Below, piece by piece: positions 1 through 6,513 of a stretch of DNA of 15,405 nucleotides. Numbering within the stretch: the stretch's first letter is position 1; each line of letters opens with the position of its first letter. Below the pieces are notes generated by a model, which was not told where the DNA came from, made no database searches, and saw only the letters and a list, made by a program, of their open reading frames with translations. Made by a program: the position numbers and the translations under genes. This DNA is from Acidimicrobiales bacterium. Its GTDB lineage: Bacteria; Actinomycetota; Acidimicrobiia; Acidimicrobiales; VFJN01. Location of the stretch: assembly GCA_016936035.1 (NCBI GenBank), contig JAFGPU010000303.1, positions 1 to 15,405 on the forward strand, written 5' to 3'.

Positions 1-1314
1 GAAGTCGAGTTGGCGGCCGAGCAGGTTCTGGTTGCGGCGGCCGAGGTTGACGAAGCTGTCGGCGATGTTGCGGCGCAGCACCGCCTGCTCGACCGCCAGG
101 TCGAGCGCCGAGTCCTGCACCGTGTTGAGCGCATCGGCCACGTCGGCGACCTCGTCGCGGGTGTTCACGCTCACCGGCTGCACGCGCGGCACGGTGACGT
201 CTTCGCCGAGCGGGGTCTCGAGGATGTCGGTGACGGCCTCCGGCAGGCGGTGCTCGGCCATCTCCTTGGCCTGGTGGGTGAGCGAGCGCAGCGGGCGGGT
301 GATCGACCGCGACACGAGCCAGGTGACCAGCACGGCGACGGCGAGCGCGAGCACGCCGAGACCGATGTAGCGCCAGTTGCTCGCCGTGGCCTCGGCGTTC
401 AGCGTGTCCGCCCGGTCTTTCAGGTGCTCGTTGATGGCCGTGCGGTAGCCGTTGAAGCCCTCGTCGTCCTCGCGCGAGATCGAGCTCATCGTGGCGGGGA
501 TGTCGACGTCGCCGGTGTCGATGGTCTCGCGGGCGATCGCGTCGAACCCCGAGGCCTCGTACTGCTCGAGGACGGTGGCACTGGCCGCGGCGTAGCGCCC
601 GGTGCCCAGGTCGCTGACCTGGTCGTTGACGTTGTCGATCTGGCCGAGGAGCGCGGCGGCGTCGGCGATCTCTTCGGTGTCGTGGAGCCCGTCGCTCACG
701 CCCGCGAGCAGGAACAGGCGGGTGATGCGGGCGACGTGTTCGATCTGGTGCGACGCCAGGTCGGTCAGCTCGACCCCACGGCGCAGCGTGGGATCGTCGA
801 TCGCCAGGGCCACCTGCCCGTTGGCCTGGAAGAGCGTGTCGATCAGCTCGGTGTAGCTGGTGAAGAACGGGTCGGTCACCTCTTGGCGGGTCAGGTCCCT
901 GGGGCCCTCGAACTCGTAGACGACGGTGCGGAGCTCGCCCAACCGCTCGTCGATGGCGTCGAGCGCCGGTGCGTAGGTGCGGGCGACGTCGCCGCCCTTG
1001 GACTCGATCTCGCCGCGGAAGGTGTCGATGGCCTGGTCGGTGGCGGCCGCCGCCTCCTCGAACGAGGTGACCGGCAGCTGCAGCGTGCCCTCGAAGCCCA
1101 GCATGTAGACGCTGCCGTAGTTGCGCTCGTTCTGCAGGCCGGTGATGAGGCCGCCCGGGCCGATCGACGCCGTCGCCAGCTCGGTCTGCGCCTGGATGTC
1201 GTTCCGGCGCTGTGTGCTCTGCAGCACTTCGAGCGCCGACACCAGGAGCAGGGCGAGGATCGGCACGGCGAGAGCCGCCGCCAGCTTCAGTCGGATCGGG
1301 ATGCGTCGGGGCAC
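1..1314 (-). CDS. NIT-HAMP membrane sensor, probable histidine kinase (3' part outside window)
   Basis: The 438 visible residues form a membrane sensor. A short basic N-terminus is followed by a membrane helix (about 9-31), a helical extracytoplasmic region (about 35-315) resembling the nitrate/nitrite-sensing NIT domain, a second helix (about 316-335, LGVLALAVAVLVTWLV) and a HAMP domain starting SRSITRPLRSL. After HAMP, residues 399-438 (AVEQAVLRRN, SFVNLGRRNQNLLGRQL) match the linker found in actinobacterial NIT/HAMP kinases of the CvnA (conservon) type. The ATPase part would lie left of base 1, so kinase activity is inferred. The GTG start at 1314 is chosen because GAAGGA (1321-1326) lies 6 nt upstream and the hydrophobic helix follows directly. 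It begins 18 nt after the stop of the coiled-coil gene, so the two are probably cotranscribed. A chemoreceptor-like protein with the same sensor is the main alternative. Confidence 0.85.
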   Translation of the reverse strand, partial: MPRRIPIRLKLAAALAVPILALLLVSALEVLQSTQRRNDIQAQTELATASIGPGGLITGLQNERNYGSVYMLGFEGTLQLPVTSFEEAAAATDQAIDTFRGEIESKGGDVARTYAPALDAIDERLGELRTVVYEFEGPRDLTRQEVTDPFFTSYTELIDTLFQANGQVALAIDDPTLRRGVELTDLASHQIEHVARITRLFLLAGVSDGLHDTEEIADAAALLGQIDNVNDQVSDLGTGRYAAASATVLEQYEASGFDAIARETIDTGDVDIPATMSSISREDDEGFNGYRTAINEHLKDRADTLNAEATASNWRYIGLGVLALAVAVLVTWLVSRSITRPLRSLTHQAKEMAEHRLPEAVTDILETPLGEDVTVPRVQPVSVNTRDEVADVADALNTVQDSALDLAVEQAVLRRNIADSFVNLGRRNQNLLGRQLDF

Positions 1315-1332
1315 GTCGTGTCCTTCGGGGAG

Positions 1333-3762
1333 TCAGGAAACCGGGCCTGGTCGAACAGAGAGTCGGTCGCCCAGCGGCGAGGTCGGGTCGGAGTCGGTGT
1401 GCGCCGCCAGACGCGTCACGGCCCCGACGTCATCGGGAAGGCTGATGGCCCAGCCCAGGGTGTCCGGGTCGTCCGTGAGCAGCACCACGGGGCGCCTCTC
1501 GGATGCGGCGACGATCTGGTCGAGCAGCTGCTCGCGCTGCTCGGGATGCTCGACGATCGGGTCGTCCAGCACGGCAGGCACGTCGCCGGTGCCGACCAGG
1601 TCGAGGATGGCCTGGAGGCGGTCGTCGTCGCCGACGTCGTCGTCGGGGACGACGGTCAGGTGGTCGTCGAGCTCGGCCTGCGTCTCGTCGATGTCACGAC
1701 GGGCGCGCTCGATGTCCTCCGTGGCGCTCGCCAGCGCCACCTCGGCCCGGTCGACCTCGGCGGCGAGCGTCTCGCGGAGCCGGGGCAGCTCGCCCAGGGG
1801 GTCGTCGCCGGCTCGCGGCCGCAGGGCGGGCGGCAGGGCCTCGGAGATGCGGCGGAGGCGGCGCACCGCGTCGCCCAACGCCGCGGTCGCCCGCTCGACG
1901 CTGGCCTCGGCGGCGACCGCCGCCGACTCGGCGGCGGCCAGTGAGGTGCTGTACTCCTCCTCGGACCGTTCGAGCGCCTCGCTCACCGCGGCGATCTGGG
2001 ACCGGAGCTCCTCGGCCGCGGCGATGCGCTGGAGCCGCCGCGCGTCCTGTGTCGTCCGGTCGGAGAGCTCGTCCTCGAACATGCGGACGCGGTGCAACGT
2101 GGCGCCGACGTCCGCGTGGGCCGAGCTGACGACCTCCTGCATGTGCTGCGCGTCGAGCTGAGCCTGGGCGTCCTCCTCGTCGAGCGCCGCCAGGTCGCGG
2201 TCGAGGCGCTCGATGTCGCGGCGGTACTCGTCGCGCTGGGCGAGGTCGTGGTCCTGGTCGACGAGCCAGCCGACGGCCGCCTCGCGCACGGACACCCCGG
2301 TCGGGACGACGCCGAGGGCGGCCAGCGCCGCGGCGAGGTCGCGGGTGCGGTTGGGCGGTACGACGGGATGGGCGTAGAGGAGCTCGGCGACGTTGGCGCC
2401 GGGGTCGCACCCGAGGAGGTCGGCCGCCTCGCGATAGATGCGGTCACGCCGATCGCGCAGCGTCGTCACGATGGCGGGGGGCTCGGCCGCCGCCCGCAGC
2501 GCGGCCACCGTGTCCTCGGCCACCCGCCGGGCGCGGAGGGTGTCGAGCAGGTCGGCCTGGGCATCACCGTCGGGCCGGGGACCGGCGAGGATGACGTCGA
2601 GGTACGTCTCGAACCCGTGCCGGCGCAGCACGGCGTGTTCGACCTCGCGGGCGTGGTGCAGGCGGGCCAGATCGTCCTCGTGCCCGCCGGACTGGTCGAC
2701 GTCCTCCTCGGCCTCGAGGACGGCCTCGTGCGCAGCCTCGATCTCGTCGCGCGCGTCGTCGTCGAGCTGCGACCGTCCGCCGACCGCCTCGAGCTCGGCG
2801 ATGGTCTGGTCGATCTGGGCGAGCCGACGCTCGGCTGCAGCCAACTCGTCGGGCGAGGGCGGCGCCGGGAGAGCGGACTCGATGCGATCGAGCTCGCCGT
2901 CGACCTCGATCCACTCGCGGGCCAGCTCCCGGGCCACCAGGTCGGGTTCGCCCTCGCGCGTCTCGGCGTCGAAGTCGTCGAGCGCGATGCGGAGGGCCGA
3001 GCCGTCCTCCATGGGCGCCTCGATGCGGGCGACCAGCTCGGCGCGCTCGTAGAGGATGTGGTCGCGCACGGCCGCCCGGCTGGCGGCCGCCTGCTCGATG
3101 GCCCGGAGGGCATCGATGGCCTCGGCGTGCGCCACTTCGGCGTCCTGGAGCGCAGCGTTGGCCATCTCGAGCTCGCGCCGGAGCGTCGTCTCGTCGAGCT
3201 CCGAGGTCTCGAGGTCGCGGAGCTGGCGGGCTGCGTCGTCGATCATCTGCGCGGCCGCGTCGCGCTGCTCCTCGACGAGGACCAGCTTGCTCCGGGCGGT
3301 CTCGACGTCGGCGCGTCGGGCGTCGAGGTTGCGCCGGGCCTCCTCGGCGGCGTTGGTCAGCTCGCCGGCCCGCTCCAGGAGCACGTCGCAGTCCTCGAGG
3401 TGGGCCTTCATGCGCCGGGCTCGGGCCGCGGCCTCGTCCCGCCGGTTGGCGGTGACCGCCTGCAGCTCGCGGGCGCGCCGAAGCCGCGCCGCGAGCTCGC
3501 TGCGGATGCGCTCGTGGTCTTCGACCCGCCGGAGCGCCGCCTCGCGGCAGGCCGCCGCGAACTCGACGGGGCCCAGGGCGACGCTGAGCGAGGTCGGCGC
3601 GTCGTGGCGAGCGCGCAGGAGCAGTCGTGCCAGCGTCTCGGTGAGAGCGGCACGGTCCTGCGGATCAGCCGGGAGGACGGTGAGTCTTCCGTGGAGACCC
3701 GGCAGCTCGCCCGAAGTGCTCATCTGAGTCGATGTGTTCACGGTGGTGTTGGATGCGGACAT
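1333..3762 (-). CDS. Large coiled-coil protein with SMC/Rad50-like C-terminal ATPase remnant
   Basis: This 809-residue protein is dominated by long, charged, Ala/Glu/Arg-rich helical segments (about 65-700) typical of coiled coils. Near the C-terminus, PAVLDDPIVEHPEQRE (from residue 729) and VVLLTDDP (about 759-766) align by eye with the Walker B, D-loop and switch region of YhaN/SMC/RecF-like ATPases, where LPLVLDD and TxHP are usual. No GxxGxGKS Walker A is visible in the N-terminal 65 residues, no LSGG-type signature precedes Walker B, and the switch His is Asp. It therefore looks like a degenerate or repurposed SMC-like protein. The role is unknown. Coupling to the downstream NIT sensor suggests a scaffold or partner. 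The ATG at 3762 has only a weak upstream purine stretch; ATG 3723 (residue 14) is an alternative start. No signal peptide or membrane helix is seen. Confidence 0.8.
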   Translation of the reverse strand: MSASNTTVNTSTQMSTSGELPGLHGRLTVLPADPQDRAALTETLARLLLRARHDAPTSLSVALGPVEFAAACREAALRRVEDHERIRSELAARLRRARELQAVTANRRDEAAARARRMKAHLEDCDVLLERAGELTNAAEEARRNLDARRADVETARSKLVLVEEQRDAAAQMIDDAARQLRDLETSELDETTLRRELEMANAALQDAEVAHAEAIDALRAIEQAAASRAAVRDHILYERAELVARIEAPMEDGSALRIALDDFDAETREGEPDLVARELAREWIEVDGELDRIESALPAPPSPDELAAAERRLAQIDQTIAELEAVGGRSQLDDDARDEIEAAHEAVLEAEEDVDQSGGHEDDLARLHHAREVEHAVLRRHGFETYLDVILAGPRPDGDAQADLLDTLRARRVAEDTVAALRAAAEPPAIVTTLRDRRDRIYREAADLLGCDPGANVAELLYAHPVVPPNRTRDLAAALAALGVVPTGVSVREAAVGWLVDQDHDLAQRDEYRRDIERLDRDLAALDEEDAQAQLDAQHMQEVVSSAHADVGATLHRVRMFEDELSDRTTQDARRLQRIAAAEELRSQIAAVSEALERSEEEYSTSLAAAESAAVAAEASVERATAALGDAVRRLRRISEALPPALRPRAGDDPLGELPRLRETLAAEVDRAEVALASATEDIERARRDIDETQAELDDHLTVVPDDDVGDDDRLQAILDLVGTGDVPAVLDDPIVEHPEQREQLLDQIVAASERRPVVLLTDDPDTLGWAISLPDDVGAVTRLAAHTDSDPTSPLGDRLSVRPGPVS

Positions 3763-3820
3763 CGCCCAGGACGTCCCCAGTCTGCTGACCGCATCATCAC
3801 CCGATCCCCAGGACCGGGCG

Positions 3821-3840
3821 GTTACGACGATTGCGTTACG
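3821..3840. repeat. GTTACG direct repeat, possible operator
   Basis: GTTACG occurs at 3821-3826 and again at 3835-3840, 14 bp apart start to start. Read on the minus strand the pair is CGTAAC...CGTAAC. It lies about 60 bp upstream of the coiled-coil gene start, a plausible place for regulator binding. A 6-bp pair can arise by chance. Confidence 0.25.
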
Positions 3841-4026
3841 GGCAGTCTCGCGCGTTCTGTCGGCAGCGCGCGCATCCGATCGACGCTGGGGGTGACATCC
3901 GGCGTCGAGGCCACCATCGTAGCCCTACGAATTGTGCAGGCGTGACCACGGACCGGTTTCGGATCGGTTGCCCGATCGCTCACGCGCCCGTCGCCGTTCG
4001 GAAACAACCGGTTCACACCGCGTCCC

Positions 4027-4032
4027 TATGGT
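4027..4032 (+). promoter_or_regulatory. -10 box of the ACT-domain gene (TATGGT), leaderless
   Basis: TATGGT fits the actinobacterial TANNNT -10 consensus and lies exactly 7 nt before the GTG at 4040, so transcription would begin at the start codon. The same spacing occurs at four other genes here. No convincing -35 hexamer is seen and there is no Shine-Dalgarno sequence for either candidate start. This box decides the start at 4040 over ATG 4028, which would lie inside the promoter. Confidence 0.5.
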
Positions 4033-4039
4033 CGCCGAC

Positions 4040-4723
4040 GTGGAGACGTTCGTGATCCGCATGTGGTTGCCCGACCGCCCCGGGGCTCTCGGCCAGGTCG
4101 CCAGCCGGATCGGGGCCGTGCGCGGCGATGTCGTCGGCATCGACATCCTCGAGCGGGACGGCGGCCAGGCCGTCGACGAGCTCGTCGTCGAGCTGCCCGA
4201 CGGCCGGTTGGTCGACCTGCTGGTCAACGAGGTGCGCCAGGTGGACGGCGTCGCGGTCGAGGAGGTGCGCCGCGTCGACGAGGCGCTGCACGACCCACGG
4301 CTCGATGCGCTCGAGGCGGCGGCACAGCTGGTCGGCGCCGACGACGTCGACGGCCTGCTCTCGTCGGTCGTCGTGCACGCCCGGCGGGTCGTCGGGGCCC
4401 GGTGGGTGGCGGTGGTCGACATCGACGGCCGGGGCGACGGCGTTCTCGCCGCCGACGACGAGGCGCCCGGCGCCGCCTGGCTCGAGGCCTTCCTCGCCGG
4501 CAGTCGGGCGGCCGAGCGCGTCAGGCGACCGGACAGCGCCCACCGCTCCGACGTCGCCTGGGCGCCGCTGCCGGGATCGGGCCTGGCACTGGTGCTCGGA
4601 CGGGACGACACGCCCTACCGGGCGCGGGAACGGCGCCAGCTGGCGGCGCTGGCCCGTGTGGTCGACACCCGGCTGCGCGAGCTGCACCGGGCGCGGAGCC
4701 GGGCCCGCCACCCCAGCTGCTAG
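4040..4723 (+). CDS. ACT-domain protein with GAF-like C-terminal region
   Basis: From GTG 4040 this encodes 227 residues. Residues 4-75 form an ACT domain: FVIRMWLPDRPGALGQVASR carries the usual DRPG(A/S)L turn, followed by GDVVGIDILE and DELVVELPDG strands. ACT domains bind amino acids or other small ligands and control enzymes or regulators. Residues about 90-215 (LSSVVVHARRVVGARWVAVV ... ALVLGRDDTPYRARERRQLA) have the alternating pattern of a GAF-like fold and end in a basic helix. No catalytic or DNA-binding motif is visible, so it is probably a ligand-sensing protein of unknown target. It converges on glycerol kinase across 163 bp holding two hairpins. ATG 4028 would add four residues. 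Confidence 0.8.
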   Translation: METFVIRMWLPDRPGALGQVASRIGAVRGDVVGIDILERDGGQAVDELVVELPDGRLVDLLVNEVRQVDGVAVEEVRRVDEALHDPRLDALEAAAQLVGADDVDGLLSSVVVHARRVVGARWVAVVDIDGRGDGVLAADDEAPGAAWLEAFLAGSRAAERVRRPDSAHRSDVAWAPLPGSGLALVLGRDDTPYRARERRQLAALARVVDTRLRELHRARSRARHPSC

Positions 4724-4759
4724 GCCCCCGGCTCTGTCGAGATCGTCGGGCGGCGGGCC

Positions 4760-4780
4760 CGGAGCGTCCCCTCCGCTCCG
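4760..4780. terminator. Hairpin in the convergent gap, first of two
   Basis: CGGAGCG (4760-4766) pairs perfectly with CGCTCCG (4774-4780) around a 7-nt loop, 36 nt after the stop of the ACT gene. There is no T tract, as is common for actinobacterial terminators. It is likely the terminator of the plus-strand gene and may act in both directions. Confidence 0.45.
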
Positions 4781-4803
4781 TCGCCTCGCCTCCGATGCGC
4801 CGG

Positions 4804-4829
4804 CGGCCGGCCCCTGCGGGGGCCGGCCG
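4804..4829. terminator. Strong GC hairpin, probable bidirectional terminator
   Basis: GGCCGGCCCC (4805-4814) pairs perfectly with GGGGCCGGCC (4819-4828) around a TGCG loop, and C4804/G4829 extends the stem to 11 bp. It lies between the convergent ACT and glycerol kinase genes, 57 nt from the kinase stop. There is no T tract on either strand. The placement and near-symmetry support a two-way terminator. Confidence 0.55.
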
Positions 4830-4886
4830 TACCGGTCGCGGCGGGATGGTCGGTCGCTCCCGGCGGGCCCGGGTCGGGTCCTGCGG

Positions 4887-6413
4887 TCAGCGGTCGAGCG
4901 CCCATCCCCGGGACCGCTCCACCGCCTGGCGCCACCGCCCATGGCGTGCGTCGACCTCCGCGCGCGTGGCGGCAGGCTCGCACCGGCGCTCGAGACGCCA
5001 CCGGGAGGCGACGTCGTCGACCGAGCCCCACACGCCTTCGGACAGCCCGGCCAGGTAGGCGGCGCCCACGGCGGTCGTCTCCTGGAGGACGGGACGTGCC
5101 ACCGGCACCTGCAGCTGATCGGCCTGCACCTGCACGAGCAGGTCCATGACCGAGGCACCGCCGTCGATCCGCAGCTCGGCGATCGTCTGGCCGCTGGCGC
5201 TCGCCATGGCCTCGACGACGTCGCGGGTCTGGAAGGCCATCGCCTCGACCGCGGCGCGCGCCAGGTGCGCGGCGGTGGTGCCCCGGGTGATGCCGACGAC
5301 GGTGCCCCGAGCGTAGGGGTCCCACCAGGGGCTGCCCAGGCCGGTGAACGCCGGCACCATGTACACGCCCTCGGTGTCGGCGCACGACTCGGCCAGGGGT
5401 CCCATCTCGGCGCTCGAGCCGATGACCCCCAGCCCGTCCCGCAGCCACTGCACCGCAGCGCCGGTCGCGAAGATCGAGCCCTCGAGGGCGTAGGTGGCCA
5501 CCGTCGCCGACCCGGTCACCGGATGCGACCCGGCTCCGGTGTCGAGGCCCGTCCACGCCACGGTCGTGAGCAGGCCGGGCGCCGGGTCGGGGCAGCGGTC
5601 GCCCACGTTCATCAGCACGAAGCTTCCGGTGCCGTAGGTGTTCTTCGTCAGGCCCGGCTCGAGGCACGCCTGTCCGAACAGCGCTGCCTGCTGGTCGCCG
5701 AGCACCCCGGCCACGGGCACGCCGGCCGGCAGGGGGGTGCCCGGGACGGTGCGGCCGAAGAGCCCGCCCGAGGGGCGCACCTCGGGGAGGCAGCTCTCGG
5801 GCACCCCGAACAGGTCGAGCAGCTCGGACGACCACGCGAGCGCCGAGATGTCGAAGAGCATGGTGCGACTGGCGTTGGACGCCTCGGTGGCGTGCACGCC
5901 GCCGCTCGCGCCACCCGTGAGGTTCCACAGGATCCACGAGTCGACCGTGCCGAACGCCAGGTCGGGCCCCGCGTCGACCCCGCCGTGGGTCAGCAGCCAC
6001 TCGAGCTTGGTCGCCGAGAAGTACGGGTCGAGCACGAGCCCGGTCGTGCGGCGCACGAGGTCGAGGTGGCCGGCCTCGCGCAGCTCGTCGCACCGGGCGG
6101 CGGTGCGACGGTCCTGCCACACCAGCGCGCGGTGCAGAGGCCGGCCCGTGCGCCTGTCCCAGACGACCGCCGTCTCGCGCTGGTTGGTGATGCCGACGGC
6201 CGCCACCGCCTCGCCGTCGAGCCGCCCCACCAGCTCGGCCAGGGTGGCCTCGGTCGCCGCCCAGATGTCGTCCGGGTCGTGCTCCACCAGGCCGGGGGAC
6301 GGGAAGTGCTGCGGGAACTCGCGGTACGCGTAGCCGGCCGGCGTGCCGTCGGGGCGCAGTGCGAAGCTGCGCACCCCCGTCGTCCCCGCGTCGATGGCGA
6401 TCACCACGGACAT
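4887..6413 (-). CDS. glpK: Glycerol kinase
   Basis: A cytoplasmic FGGY-family kinase of 508 residues, the normal length, that phosphorylates glycerol to sn-glycerol 3-phosphate with ATP. Landmarks in order: phosphate loop DAGTTGVRS (8-16), GITNQRET (74-81) with substrate residues Arg79-Glu80, WQDRRT (99-104), DPYFSATKLEWL (129-140), NASRTMLFDI (180-189), GDQQAALFGQ (239-248) with catalytic Asp240, KNTYGTGSF (257-265), ALEGSIFATGAAVQWLRDGL, and AFTGLGSPWWDPYARG. The phosphate loop reads DAGTTG rather than the usual DQGTTS. Together with the actinobacterial context this suggests a divergent subfamily, though the glycerol-site residues are all present. ATG 6413 is chosen because TAGCGT lies 7 nt upstream and the fold begins at once; a longer open frame upstream has no protein character. 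It is divergent from the phosphofructokinase gene. Confidence 0.93.
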   Translation of the reverse strand: MSVVIAIDAGTTGVRSFALRPDGTPAGYAYREFPQHFPSPGLVEHDPDDIWAATEATLAELVGRLDGEAVAAVGITNQRETAVVWDRRTGRPLHRALVWQDRRTAARCDELREAGHLDLVRRTTGLVLDPYFSATKLEWLLTHGGVDAGPDLAFGTVDSWILWNLTGGASGGVHATEASNASRTMLFDISALAWSSELLDLFGVPESCLPEVRPSGGLFGRTVPGTPLPAGVPVAGVLGDQQAALFGQACLEPGLTKNTYGTGSFVLMNVGDRCPDPAPGLLTTVAWTGLDTGAGSHPVTGSATVATYALEGSIFATGAAVQWLRDGLGVIGSSAEMGPLAESCADTEGVYMVPAFTGLGSPWWDPYARGTVVGITRGTTAAHLARAAVEAMAFQTRDVVEAMASASGQTIAELRIDGGASVMDLLVQVQADQLQVPVARPVLQETTAVGAAYLAGLSEGVWGSVDDVASRWRLERRCEPAATRAEVDARHGRWRQAVERSRGWALDR

Positions 6414-6420
6414 CGAAGCG

Positions 6421-6426
6421 ACGCTA
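6421..6426 (-). promoter_or_regulatory. -10 box of glpK (TAGCGT), leaderless
   Basis: Read on the minus strand, TAGCGT sits exactly 7 nt before the ATG at 6413, which predicts a leaderless mRNA. No Shine-Dalgarno sequence precedes the ATG. Confidence 0.55.
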
Positions 6427-6462
6427 GTGCGCCACCGGCCGGCCGTCGCCCGTCTCGCGACG

Positions 6463-6472
6463 TTCACGTGAA
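6463..6472. promoter_or_regulatory. Palindrome TTCACGTGAA, possible shared operator
   Basis: A perfect 10-bp inverted repeat midway in the 100-bp gap between the divergent glpK and pfp genes. It lies about 37 bp from each -10 box, in the -35 to upstream zone of both promoters. A single dimeric regulator bound here could control both genes. No regulator gene is adjacent, so the protein is unknown. Confidence 0.4.
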
Positions 6473-6500
6473 TGCGGGTCCGCACCCGGCCGGCCCTCGG

Positions 6501-6506
6501 TAGGGT
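6501..6506 (+). promoter_or_regulatory. -10 box of pfp (TAGGGT), leaderless
   Basis: TAGGGT is exactly 7 nt before the ATG at 6514, and no ribosome-binding sequence lies between. The position fits a leaderless transcript and supports the 6514 start over an in-frame ATG at 6472. Confidence 0.6.
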
Positions 6507-6513
6507 CGCGAGC

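Larger units (their letters stand above)
3763..4039. other. Divergent intergenic control region
   Basis: This 277-bp gap separates the coiled-coil gene (minus) from the ACT-domain gene (plus) and must hold both promoters. It contains a GTTACG direct repeat (3821-3840), an ACCGGTT element at 3952-3958 and a perfect AACCGGTT palindrome at 4006-4013. I see no convincing small gene. An open frame reaches upstream of the ACT domain to about 3932, but its extra residues (basic, low complexity) do not look like protein. Confidence 0.6.

Noticed and set aside
10..3945. Long plus-strand open frames opposite the sensor and coiled-coil genes
   Set aside because: Their Arg/Gly/Val-rich translations match no family and mirror the real minus-strand genes; high GC makes such frames common.
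3932..4039. Upstream extension of the ACT gene to about 3932
   Set aside because: The extra residues are basic and low complexity, lie in the divergent control region, and have no ribosome-binding site.
4128..6503. A 791-codon plus-strand frame covering the ACT gene and the opposite of glpK
   Set aside because: It crosses two genes with clear family motifs in other frames and has no recognisable domain.
6472..6513. Upstream ATG 6472 as start of the phosphofructokinase
   Set aside because: It lies in the palindrome and promoter; homologous proteins begin at MRV(A/G)xLTGGGDCPG, which is 6514.
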